A stretch of DNA of 8,323 nt from Thermoguttaceae bacterium (GTDB taxonomy: Bacteria; Planctomycetota; Planctomycetia; Pirellulales; Thermoguttaceae), in assembly GCA_024653385.1 (NCBI GenBank), contig JANLFZ010000043.1, positions 1 to 8,323 of the forward strand. The letters run 5' to 3'. Below are positions 1 through 7,149 of the stretch, in pieces. Under the pieces are notes generated by a model. It had not been told where the DNA came from, searched no databases, and was given only the letters and a program-made list of their open reading frames with translations. Both the position numbers and the translations under genes were made by a program. The stretch's first letter is position 1. Each line of letters opens with the position of its first letter.

Positions 1-1
1 G

Positions 2-3000
2 GCCGAGCGCCTGGGCGTCTCGCCGCCCGACTTGTCGTCGATTCTTGAGGCGTACGAGACGGCGACGGCGTCTCCCGACGCCGGCAACCGGCAGCGCCTG
101 CTTGCGCTCTTGGAAGAGCGGTTGGACCAGGCGCGCTTTCGGCAGGAACTGGCCGACCGGCGTCTGCGATTCCGGCGCGCGGAACTCGACGAAGCCCGCA
201 GCGCCTACGAGTCGGCCGTCGGCCAAGCCGCGCCGCCGGAAAGGCTGGCAACGCGGCAACAAGCCCTCGACCGGATCCAGCGCGACGTTTCGGCGCTTGC
301 CGCCGAGGCCGAAGCCGCCGCGGTCCACCAGAAGGCGCTCGACGCGCTCTTGGCCCACATGACCGGGCCGGAAGAGGCCGCTCGCAAGGCCCTCGCCGAG
401 CACCGCGCCGAGGTGGAGCGGCTCAACCGGGCGCTGGCGCAGCAACGGCCGGGCGCGGCGCGCAGCCTGTTGCGATGGCCGCTGGTCGAAGCCTTCGGCC
501 GGCCGCTGGCGATCGAACAACTTTGGCTGCCTGACCTGACCATCGACTACAACTTCCGCCAGGTGGCCCGGTTCGACCGCTGCACCACCTGCCATTTGGG
601 GATCGACAAGACGGCCGACGGCTCTCCGGTCGAGCCGGCCTATCTCCGCGAAGAAACGCTCGAAGTGGAGTTGACCGCGCCCAAGAACCCTCCGAGGTCG
701 GAGGCCGACGGGGCCGTGGTCGCTTCGGGGACGCTGGCCGGGCTTTACGGCCTCGCATTGGCGCCGGTCGGAATCCTCGCGGACCAGACGCCCACGGTGG
801 CGACCATCGAGCCTCGAAGCCCCGCGGCGCATGCCCGGTTGCGCCCGGGCGACGCGATTCTTCGGGTCAACGGCGTTGCGGTGGCGGGGCGCGAGGAGGC
901 GGAAGCGATTCTCTTGGGCGCCGAACGCGGCAAGCCGGTGCGATTGGAGATCCGGCGGGGACTGCCGCACCCCTTCGGCTCCCACCCGCGGCTCGACCTG
1001 TTCGTCGGTTCACGAAGTCCCCACCCGGCCGCCCGGTTCGGCTGCACGGTCTGTCACGACGGACAAGGCAGCGCCACCGACTTCGCGTTCGCCTCGCACA
1101 CGCCGAACGACCCGGCACAACGGGCGCGGTGGCGCGAGGATCATCGGTGGTTCTGGAACCCCGACTGGGATTTTCCGATGCGTCCCGCTCGGTTCGCCGA
1201 GAGTAACTGCCTGAAATGCCATCACGACGTGGTCGACCTGCAGCCGGGCGGCGCGTTTCTCGACCCGCCTGCCCCCAAGCTCCTCGAAGGCTACCACCTG
1301 GTGCGGCAGCTTGGGTGCTTCGGATGCCACGAGATTCGCGGGTTCGACGAGTCGGGCCAGCGCGTCGGACCGGATCTGCGTTTGGAGCCCGCCGCGCAAG
1401 GCGGCGGCGCAGCGCAAGAGGCCCCCTCCGAAGGCGCCGCGCCGGCGCCGGCTCCGATCGCGCCGGGCAGCATGCGCAAGACCGGGGCCAGCCTGCGCCA
1501 TGTGGCGGCAAAACTCGACAGCGCGTTCGTCGAGACGTTCGTGGCCGACCCGGCCGCGTACCGTCCCGAAAGCCGCATGCCCCGGCTGTTCGGCCTGGAC
1601 GAGCACCTCGAGGGCGCGACGCTCGACCAGACGCGGCGGTTCGAGGCGGTCGAGATCCGCGCCCTGGCCGAATACCTTCGGGCCGCCAGCCTGCCCGTGG
1701 AACCGAGGCCGGCCCCCGCCGGCGTGACCGAGCCGCCCTCGGTCGAGCGAGGCAAGCGTCTCTTCGAGGTGCGCGGCTGCCTGGCGTGCCACAAACACGC
1801 CGACTATCCCGAGGGAAAAGCCACTCAAGGCCCCGATTTGACCCGCCTCGGCGCGAAACTCCGGACACCGGCGGGAGCGCAATGGCTCTTGGGTTGGATC
1901 CGCGACCCCACGCGCTACTCGCCTGGTACCGTGATGCCCAACTTGCTGTTGGAGCCCGAGCCGCTTCGCGGAGATCACGGACCGCCGAGCGCTCCGCCGC
2001 GAATGAGCGACCCGGCCGCCGACCTCGCGGCCTACCTTCTGGAGTCGAAGGGTTGGCAGCCCGGCCCGCGCCCGGAACCGGCCGACGCGGACCTCGATGC
2101 ATTGGCCCGGCAGCACCTGGCGCGGATGTTCCCGGGCCCGGTGGCCGAGCAGTATCTGCGCGAGGGGATTCCCGAGACGCTCTCCGGTTCGATCCAAGGC
2201 GACGCGAGGGAGTTGCTTGGCCCCATCACGCGGGAGAAGAAACTCCGATACGTAGGGCGGCGGACCATCCGCAAGCGGGGCTGTGTCGGGTGCCACGACG
2301 TGCCCGGGCTGGAAGATGCCCTGCCGATCGGGCCCGCGCTGTCGGGTTGGGGGCGCAAGCGCGAGTCGCTCTTGGCCTTCGAGCAAGTCCGCCGCTTCGT
2401 GACCCTGCGCGACGGGGGCGACCAACCGCCCGACGACCCGCAGCAGGGCTTCTTTCGCGAGGCACTCATGGCCGGGCGGCGCGAAGGGTTTCTGTGGCAA
2501 AAGCTCGGCCAGCCGCGGAGTTTCGATTACCAGAAGGCCGGCAGCAGGGGATTCGACGAGCAATTGCGCATGGGGCGGTTCACGCTGACCAACGCGCAGC
2601 GCGAGGCGATTATCACCTTCATCCTGGGGTTGGTGTCGGAGCCTGCCGAGAACCGGCTCCCTCGGTTCGACGCACGCCGCAGGGCGATCGTCGAGGGGCG
2701 CAAGGTTCTCGACAAGTACGCCTGCGCAACGTGCCACACGTTGGAGCTGGAGCGGTGGACGATCGAGTTCGATCCCGAGCAATTCCCCGCGCCGCCGGCT
2801 TCGCAAGATTACCCCTTCCTCAAGCCGCAGCTCGCCGCCGGGGTCGTGGCCGACTCGAAAAGGACCGACTTGCGCGGCCTCTGCCGTTCCGAACTGGTGG
2901 GGATGCCCCAATGGAACGCGCAAGGGAAGCTCGAGGAAACCGAAGACGACGAAGGCAATCCCCAATACGCCTTCCTGTTGTGGGAGCCGGCGGCCCTGGG

Positions 3001-3781
3001 CGGGAATATCTGGCCGGTCGGCAGCGCCGGCGTCTTGGTTTCGGATCGGCAGATCGTGGGCAAGCGTCCACCCCGGGGCGGGGACTTCTCGCGATTGCTC
3101 TATCCCGTAGCATTACGTGAAGCCAAGGCAACCGGAGCCGCCGCCCCGGCGCTGGAGGCCTGGGGCTGGGTGCCCCCGGCGCTGGTGAACGAGGGCCGAC
3201 GCGTGCAGCCCGGTTGGCTCTACGAGTACCTGCTCGATCCTTCCGTGATTCGTCCCGCCGCGGTATTGCGCATGCCCAAGTACAACCTGGCTCCGGCCGA
3301 AGCGGCCCGGCTGGTGGACTATTTCGCGGCGTCGGCAGGAGTCGAGTTTCCGTACAGTGCCGACCCTCGGACCCTCGCCCTCGGCCGCGTAGCGTCAGAC
3401 CCCCGTCGTCAAGAACGGCGCGAGAAGGCGATGCGACTGGTGACCGACCGCACGACGTTTTGCGCGAAATGCCATTTGGTGGGCGATCACGGCCCGGGGG
3501 GCGACACGAAAACGGTTCTGGCGCCCAACCTCGAGCGTGTCGCCCGGCGCATCCGGCCCGAGTACCTCCGGCGTTGGCTGGCCAACCCCCGCTTGGTTCT
3601 CCCCTATACGGCGATGCCGGTCAATTTCCCGCCGGATAAGCCCGTGGGACAGGACCTGTACCCCGGCACCAGTCTCGAGCAACTCGACGCGGTGACCGAC
3701 TTGTTGCTAAACTACGAGGAATACCTGCGCAGCCGCGTCTCGATCCGTGGAATGATCGAGGCGTCGGGGAAGGCCAAGTGA
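2..3781 (+). CDS. Octaheme c-type cytochrome with coiled-coil and PDZ segments, 5'-truncated
   Basis: The frame is open to the left edge, so the true start lies upstream; residues are counted from the codon at position 2 (1259 seen). Order of segments: an Ala/Glu/Arg-rich probable coiled coil (about 20-150); heme motif CTTCH (194); a PDZ-like segment (about 240-320, with RPGDAILRVNG); then CTVCH (348), CLKCH (403), CFGCH (439), CLACH (593), CVGCH (761), CATCH (908) and CAKCH (1154). The last five hemes each have a downstream Met that could be the sixth ligand: Met526, 645, 857, 1091 and 1205. An Ala/Pro-rich linker follows the fourth heme. The protein is probably extracytoplasmic and membrane-anchored by the missing N-terminus, moving electrons in the quinol-to-oxidase part of a planctomycete respiratory chain. 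That role is inferred from family and neighbours; the heme count is seen directly. The stop is 26 bases before the next gene's start. Confidence 0.9.
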   Translation, partial: AERLGVSPPDLSSILEAYETATASPDAGNRQRLLALLEERLDQARFRQELADRRLRFRRAELDEARSAYESAVGQAAPPERLATRQQALDRIQRDVSALAAEAEAAAVHQKALDALLAHMTGPEEAARKALAEHRAEVERLNRALAQQRPGAARSLLRWPLVEAFGRPLAIEQLWLPDLTIDYNFRQVARFDRCTTCHLGIDKTADGSPVEPAYLREETLEVELTAPKNPPRSEADGAVVASGTLAGLYGLALAPVGILADQTPTVATIEPRSPAAHARLRPGDAILRVNGVAVAGREEAEAILLGAERGKPVRLEIRRGLPHPFGSHPRLDLFVGSRSPHPAARFGCTVCHDGQGSATDFAFASHTPNDPAQRARWREDHRWFWNPDWDFPMRPARFAESNCLKCHHDVVDLQPGGAFLDPPAPKLLEGYHLVRQLGCFGCHEIRGFDESGQRVGPDLRLEPAAQGGGAAQEAPSEGAAPAPAPIAPGSMRKTGASLRHVAAKLDSAFVETFVADPAAYRPESRMPRLFGLDEHLEGATLDQTRRFEAVEIRALAEYLRAASLPVEPRPAPAGVTEPPSVERGKRLFEVRGCLACHKHADYPEGKATQGPDLTRLGAKLRTPAGAQWLLGWIRDPTRYSPGTVMPNLLLEPEPLRGDHGPPSAPPRMSDPAADLAAYLLESKGWQPGPRPEPADADLDALARQHLARMFPGPVAEQYLREGIPETLSGSIQGDARELLGPITREKKLRYVGRRTIRKRGCVGCHDVPGLEDALPIGPALSGWGRKRESLLAFEQVRRFVTLRDGGDQPPDDPQQGFFREALMAGRREGFLWQKLGQPRSFDYQKAGSRGFDEQLRMGRFTLTNAQREAIITFILGLVSEPAENRLPRFDARRRAIVEGRKVLDKYACATCHTLELERWTIEFDPEQFPAPPASQDYPFLKPQLAAGVVADSKRTDLRGLCRSELVGMPQWNAQGKLEETEDDEGNPQYAFLLWEPAALGGNIWPVGSAGVLVSDRQIVGKRPPRGGDFSRLLYPVALREAKATGAAAPALEAWGWVPPALVNEGRRVQPGWLYEYLLDPSVIRPAAVLRMPKYNLAPAEAARLVDYFAASAGVEFPYSADPRTLALGRVASDPRRQERREKAMRLVTDRTTFCAKCHLVGDHGPGGDTKTVLAPNLERVARRIRPEYLRRWLANPRLVLPYTAMPVNFPPDKPVGQDLYPGTSLEQLDAVTDLLLNYEEYLRSRVSIRGMIEASGKAK
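719..961 (+). other. PDZ-like domain within the octaheme cytochrome
   Basis: Residues about 240-320 of the cytochrome contain the pattern SPAAHARLRPGDAILRVNG, followed by a region ending VRLEIRRG. This matches the C-terminal half of a bacterial PDZ domain as found in HtrA/DegP or site-2 proteases: alpha helix, GD-I--VNG strand-turn, helix, final strand. It lies between heme motifs 1 and 2. PDZ domains usually bind C-terminal peptides or exposed strands, so this one may hold the cytochrome to a partner in the complex; the partner cannot be seen here. Boundaries are approximate. Confidence 0.8.
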
Positions 3782-3792
3782 GCCACCATCCC

Positions 3793-3798
3793 AGGGAG
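3793..3798 (+). promoter_or_regulatory. Shine-Dalgarno site fixing the start of the cupredoxin-like gene
   Basis: AGGGAG lies nine bases before the ATG at 3808. It favours that start over the in-frame GTG at 3778, which overlaps the stop of the preceding cytochrome gene and has no comparable purine-rich site at the right distance. The ATG start also puts the twin-arginine motif close to the N-terminus, as expected for a signal peptide. Confidence 0.6.
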
Positions 3799-3807
3799 AC
3801 GACCCGC

Positions 3808-4635
3808 ATGTCGAGAACGCTGCACCGAAGAGACCTGCTTCGACAGTCCGCCGCATTGGCTGGAGGAATGGCCCTGGGGTTTGGCGTGCCCCGCGTGGCG
3901 GTGGCCTCGGCCGCCTCGTGGGGCGACCTGGTCGGCCGCTTCGTCTACGCCGGTACGCCGCCGGAGCGCAAGAAGCTGAAGGTCGATAAGGACGTCGAGT
4001 GCTGCGGCAAATTCGACATCCGCGACGAGTCGCTCATGGTCGCCTCCGACGGCGGGCTGGCGAACCTGTTCGTGTACGTCCGCACCCGAAAGGTCGACGT
4101 CTGTCCCGAGCTGGCCGAATCGGCGCCGAAGCGGGTGACGCTCGACAACCGCGACTGCATCTTCATGCCGCACTGCATGACGATCTGGTTCGGCAAGCAG
4201 GAGTTCTACATCGTCAACTCCGATCCGATCGCGCAGAACGTGGCGTTTTCGCCGTTGGGCGATACGCCCGCCAACATCGTCCTGGCCGCCGTGAAGGACA
4301 CGAAGGACGCCAAGGCCGACACCAACATCAGTGCGACGTGGAAATTCAACCGGGCCCAGATCATTCCGGTCCCCATCGCCTGCAACTACCACCCTTGGGA
4401 AAGCGCGTTCGTCCTCCCGCGCGATAACCCGTACGCCACCGTGACCGCGGCGGACGGGACGTTCCGATTGGCGAAGCTTCCGGTGGGCAAGCTCGAGTTC
4501 CAGGTGTGGCACGAGCGCGTGGGCTATCTCGATACGCCCGAGTGGCCCAAGGGCCGGTTCGAGATGGAGATCAAGCCGGGCGTGAACGACCTCGGCACGG
4601 TCAAGATCGCGCCCGCCAGGCTGGAGAAGAACTAG
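3808..4635 (+). CDS. Secreted cupredoxin-like protein of planctomycete type
   Basis: The product is 275 aa from the ATG at 3808; an in-frame GTG at 3778 would add 10. The N-terminus has a twin-arginine-like motif (RRDLL, residues 7-11), a hydrophobic stretch and a likely cleavage after AVASA near residue 35, so export by Tat is probable. The body resembles planctomycete proteins often annotated as methylamine utilization or carboxypeptidase-regulatory-like: GGLANLFVYV near 82-91, VTLDNRDCIFMPH near 110-122, NSDPIAQN at 137-144, CNYHPW at 192-197, and a C-terminal beta-sandwich section with LPVGKLEFQVWHE. Relatives, as I recall them, carry His in the HN pair and Met after HPW as type-1 copper ligands; here these are Gln143 and Glu198, while Cys192 and His195 remain. 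It sits between two cytochrome genes, so an electron-carrier or accessory role in the same complex is plausible but unproven. Confidence 0.75.
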   Translation: MSRTLHRRDLLRQSAALAGGMALGFGVPRVAVASAASWGDLVGRFVYAGTPPERKKLKVDKDVECCGKFDIRDESLMVASDGGLANLFVYVRTRKVDVCPELAESAPKRVTLDNRDCIFMPHCMTIWFGKQEFYIVNSDPIAQNVAFSPLGDTPANIVLAAVKDTKDAKADTNISATWKFNRAQIIPVPIACNYHPWESAFVLPRDNPYATVTAADGTFRLAKLPVGKLEFQVWHERVGYLDTPEWPKGRFEMEIKPGVNDLGTVKIAPARLEKN

Positions 4636-4637
4636 CG

Positions 4638-5825
4638 TTGCGCCCGAAGGTCCTCACCAGACGCGCGTCCTCGGCGCACGGTGCTGCGCGCCGCGCGGGG
4701 ATTCTGGCAATCGCCCGGGCGCTAGGCGCCGCGGTGGTGGGGTTATGCCTGGTGGCGGGTTGTGGCTGGAACCCGCCGCCCGAGTTCGAGTTGAATCTCG
4801 AGGGCCGGCCGCGCAAGTCGGTCTCCGCGGAGCAGCGCGAGGCCATCGCCAAGATGCTCCAGCGTCTGTTCGGCACGCCCGATCGGCCCCAGGTTCCCGA
4901 CGGAGTGGGCCTCGATCGCTCGCTCGTGGAGATGGCCGCGGGCCCGCCCGGCGGCGATGCCCAGGGCAACCAGCGCGGCCTGTACCGCCGGCATTGCGTG
5001 ACGTGCCATGGGGTGACGGGCGACGGAGCGGGTCCCAGTGCCGCGCTGTTGGACCCCTATCCCCGCGACTTCCGCCGCGGGGTGTTCAAGTACACCTCGA
5101 CCAAGGCCGGCATCAAGCCGCTGGCAAGCGATCTACGGGGCACCCTGACGCGCGGCGTGGCAGGCACGGCCATGCCCTCGTTCGCCCAACTCGCTCCGAG
5201 GGAGCTGGATGCCCTGGTCGAATACGTCAAGTATCTCAGCATCCGAGGCCAGGCAGAACAATACCTTTTCGAGCAAGTGGTCGACGACGAGGCCCGACTA
5301 CCCCTCGACTTGGGCCAGGTGCTCGACGAAGGGGTGCTGCCCGCGGCAAGGTCGTGGGAAGCTCCCGAACGCAATCCCGAACTGGTCATCGCTCCCGGCC
5401 CGAGGCCGCCGGTGGACACCCCCGAAGCACTGGCCGCGTCGATCGCCCGGGGACGCGACCTCTATGCGAGCAAGGACGCCCAATGCGTCCGGTGTCACGG
5501 ACCGCAAGGCGACGGCAACGGCGAGGAGAAGGAACTGTACGACGATTGGAACAAACCCAAGAAAGGCGTGACGCCCGAACAGACCGCCGAACTGGAAAGG
5601 CTCTATAAACTCCCGATCCAGCGGCTTCGACCGCGCGACTTTCGCCAGGGGAACTTCCGCGGGGGCGTGGGGCCGGAGGGGCGGCACCTCTACTACCGCA
5701 TTTACGCCGGAATCAAGGGCACTCCCATGCCCGGCGTCGGCCCTTCGCCCGGTGCCCCCGGCGTGATGACTTCCGAGGACATCTGGCACGTGGTCGATTT
5801 CGTCCGGTCGTTGTCGCGGAAGTGA
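4638..5825 (+). CDS. Diheme cytochrome c lipoprotein
   Basis: The product is 395 aa from a TTG at 4638, two bases after the previous stop and 11 bases after GGAG at 4623-4626. I see no better start that keeps the signal peptide. A basic N-terminus and hydrophobic stretch lead to a lipobox (LVAGC, Cys42), which predicts a membrane-anchored lipoprotein. Two class-I cytochrome c domains follow. Domain 1 has CVTCH at 120-124 with Met179 in GTAMPSF; domain 2 has CVRCH at 283-287 with Met364 in GTPMPGV. Both have a GDG turn just after the heme motif and a PRDFR motif (142 and 332), which suggests internal duplication. It probably carries electrons to an oxidase on the outer face of the cytoplasmic membrane. 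An upstream in-frame extension to 4506 lies inside the previous gene and is not believed. Confidence 0.85.
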   Translation: MRPKVLTRRASSAHGAARRAGILAIARALGAAVVGLCLVAGCGWNPPPEFELNLEGRPRKSVSAEQREAIAKMLQRLFGTPDRPQVPDGVGLDRSLVEMAAGPPGGDAQGNQRGLYRRHCVTCHGVTGDGAGPSAALLDPYPRDFRRGVFKYTSTKAGIKPLASDLRGTLTRGVAGTAMPSFAQLAPRELDALVEYVKYLSIRGQAEQYLFEQVVDDEARLPLDLGQVLDEGVLPAARSWEAPERNPELVIAPGPRPPVDTPEALAASIARGRDLYASKDAQCVRCHGPQGDGNGEEKELYDDWNKPKKGVTPEQTAELERLYKLPIQRLRPRDFRQGNFRGGVGPEGRHLYYRIYAGIKGTPMPGVGPSPGAPGVMTSEDIWHVVDFVRSLSRK

Positions 5826-5852
5826 GGATTTTGGGAAGCTAGGCGACGGGCG

Positions 5853-5948
5853 ATGGTGCAAGCGGTCCGAATCGGCGTCTTGATTTACCGGGTTGCGCGC
5901 GGGTTGCCGGTGCCGGACACCGAACGGCTCGTCGGGGGGAACGTCTAA
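5853..5948 (+). CDS. Possible 31-aa ORF overlapping the DUF3800 start
   Basis: An ATG at 5853 opens a 31-codon frame ending in TAA at 5946-5948. The last A of that stop is the first base of the DUF3800 ATG (TAATG), an arrangement typical of translational coupling. The peptide is mildly hydrophobic in its first half (IGVLIYRVARG) and matches nothing I recognise. It could be a small coupled partner, the remaining 3' end of a broken gene, or chance. The 122 bases between the diheme cytochrome and DUF3800 hold nothing else that I can identify. Confidence 0.25.
   Translation: MVQAVRIGVLIYRVARGLPVPDTERLVGGNV
5935..5940 (+). promoter_or_regulatory. Shine-Dalgarno-like site of the DUF3800 gene
   Basis: GGGGGA lies seven bases before the ATG at 5948, a good distance for ribosome binding, although it is not a perfect AGGAGG. 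It lies inside the 31-codon ORF, so ribosomes translating that ORF could also re-initiate here. Confidence 0.45.
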
Positions 5949-6826
5949 TGGCGTGGCTTCTGTTCCTTGACGAAAGCGGGCACGACCACAAGCAGATGCC
6001 CTATGAGGTCCGGGGCGGGGTGGCGCTGCACGCGGGCGAGGTCTGGCCGTTCGTTCAAGACCTTCAGCGCCTGGAGTTTGACTGCTTCGGCACACGCTTG
6101 GCGGAATTTCAGAAGGAACTGAAGGGGTGCAAGCTGCTGGATCGCGACCGGTTTCGCTGGGCCGGGCAGGGAGGTGCGATGGTGCCAGAGGAGCGGCGGC
6201 GACATTGCCGCGCGTTCTTGACCAAGGGGCTTGAGAAAAAGCCGCCAAGCCGGCAGGAGTTCACGGCCTACGGTCAGGCGTGCCTGGAGATGGCCCGCGG
6301 CATGTTTCACGCGTTGCGTTCTCGCAAAGCGCAACTTTTCGCCGCCGCGATCCCACGCGATGTCGCACGGCCGGCGACCTCCGAGGCGGACGAGTATTTG
6401 CGCAAGGACCAGGTATTCTTGTTCCAGCGATACTTTGACTTCCTGGAGGGGAAGAGAGAGCACGGCTTGCTGGTGATGGACCAAGTGGAGAGGGCCGAGG
6501 ATCGACGCTTTGTGTCACGGCTGGAACGGTACTTCACGCGGACGGAAACGGGGCGCTATCGGACCATTTGGATCGTTCCGGTACCGCTGTTCGTCTCCTC
6601 CGATTTGACCTACCCTGTGCAGGCGGCGGACTTGGCCATCTATTGCCTCAACTGGGGCTCTCGCGTGCCGTCACGAGGGATGGACGCGCCGACTCGCCTG
6701 GAGATCGCCGACGAGTTCGCCCTGTGGATCAACCAGCTTCAGTTCCGGGGCGAGGCATACCGCGAAGGCAATGTCTACCCGGAATACGGAATCGTCTACG
6801 TGCCGGACCCGTATACCCGGCGCTGA
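5948..6826 (+). CDS. DUF3800 domain protein
   Basis: The product is 292 aa, starting MAWLLFLDESGHD. The family signature is clear: an N-terminal strand ending FLDESG (Asp8, Glu9), a central strand LLVMDQ (Asp178), and near the end PLFVSSDLTYPVQAADLAIYCLNWG (203-227, Asp218), where an S-x(n)-Q-x-ADL motif is usual for DUF3800. The spread of conserved acidic residues resembles a metal-dependent nuclease-like fold, but I know of no established biochemical function. Family members are common in phages, mobile regions and around defence genes. There is no signal peptide or membrane segment, so it is probably cytoplasmic. It lies between exported cytochromes and heme A synthesis without an obvious link to either, and it may have been inserted. 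Hand counts on a few lines give about 62% GC, somewhat below the large cytochrome but not decisive. Confidence 0.85.
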   Translation: MAWLLFLDESGHDHKQMPYEVRGGVALHAGEVWPFVQDLQRLEFDCFGTRLAEFQKELKGCKLLDRDRFRWAGQGGAMVPEERRRHCRAFLTKGLEKKPPSRQEFTAYGQACLEMARGMFHALRSRKAQLFAAAIPRDVARPATSEADEYLRKDQVFLFQRYFDFLEGKREHGLLVMDQVERAEDRRFVSRLERYFTRTETGRYRTIWIVPVPLFVSSDLTYPVQAADLAIYCLNWGSRVPSRGMDAPTRLEIADEFALWINQLQFRGEAYREGNVYPEYGIVYVPDPYTRR

Positions 6827-7070
6827 GCGCAAAAAAAAGAGGAGACAACGCCGTTAGGGCCACCCGAAAGCAACCCCTGGGCCGAGTCTCCAATGAGAGT
6901 ATCGGATTTCGCTGGCCAGAAGTCAAGAGCGCGGCCGGTGCAACCCGCCAATGGGAAAGTCATAATGCCTTATGGACAAACCACTTACCGAATCCGTCCT
7001 CAAGCAGACTGCCCTCTGCGCCGGCCGCCGACGTGATCCCAGTTCCAAGCCGCTCCTTGAGGAAGCCACG
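6827..7070 (+). other. Intergenic region without a convincing gene
   Basis: These 244 bases separate DUF3800 from the heme-synthesis genes. One frame stays open through most of it as a tail of a shadow frame, but its translation is Ser/Pro/Arg-rich and has no recognisable motif. The stretch around 6955-7000 is more AT-rich than its surroundings and includes CATAAT at 6961-6966, which could be a -10 element, but I see no good -35 partner. This is where a separate promoter for the heme-synthesis genes would be expected. I found no terminator, tRNA or riboswitch. Confidence 0.4.
7059..7064 (+). promoter_or_regulatory. Strong Shine-Dalgarno site before a 22-codon ORF
   Basis: GAGGAA occurs within CTTGAGGAAG and lies six bases before the ATG at 7071. 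It is among the best ribosome-binding sequences in the window, which is the main reason to consider the short ORF after it as translated. Confidence 0.4.
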
Positions 7071-7139
7071 ATGAGTTCCCACAACGACGATTCCACGAAC
7101 GATCCCACAGGGCTCCGGGTGCTGACCCTTGGCCGATAA
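7071..7139 (+). CDS. Possible 22-aa ORF upstream of heme A synthase
   Basis: The ATG at 7071 and TAA at 7137-7139 enclose 22 codons of a polar, Ser/Asn/Asp-rich peptide that ends LRVLTLGR. The stop lies 10 bases before the COX15 ATG, and its last two bases are the start of the COX15 ribosome-binding sequence, so translation of the two could be coupled. The frame differs from that of COX15, so it is not a longer N-terminus of that gene unless a frameshift is involved. It could be a leader peptide, the 5' remnant of a truncated gene, or chance. Confidence 0.3.
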   Translation: MSSHNDDSTNDPTGLRVLTLGR

Positions 7140-7149
7140 GGGATGAGCG

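Noticed and set aside
32..34. TTG as the start of the octaheme cytochrome
   Set aside because: The frame is open to the left edge, no ribosome-binding site precedes the TTG, and this start would leave an exported cytochrome without a signal or anchor. The gene most likely begins upstream of the window.
1010..2965. Very long open frame on the minus strand (651 codons), and a similar one at 867-2102
   Set aside because: Both lie opposite the octaheme cytochrome, whose heme motifs and domain order are unmistakable. Their translations are Arg/Gly/Pro/Ala-rich without motifs, as expected for antisense frames in high-GC DNA.
3778..3780. GTG overlapping the cytochrome stop as the start of the cupredoxin-like gene
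   Set aside because: The ATG at 3808 has a much better Shine-Dalgarno site and gives a normal Tat-type signal peptide.
6820..6838. GCGC-TGA-GCGC followed by eight A as a terminator after DUF3800
   Set aside because: The stem is only 4 bp with a 3-base loop, and the homopolymer is A on the + strand. On the minus strand the T-run comes before the stem. It does not fit an intrinsic terminator in either direction.
6568..7074. Open frame of 168 codons running from inside DUF3800 through the intergenic region
   Set aside because: More than half overlaps the DUF3800 gene in another frame, and the rest shows no motif or plausible start.
5826..7149. A full defence island or toxin-antitoxin system around DUF3800
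   Set aside because: Only the DUF3800 gene is recognisable. The flanking short ORFs match nothing known, and there is no nuclease, methylase, helicase or regulator beside it.
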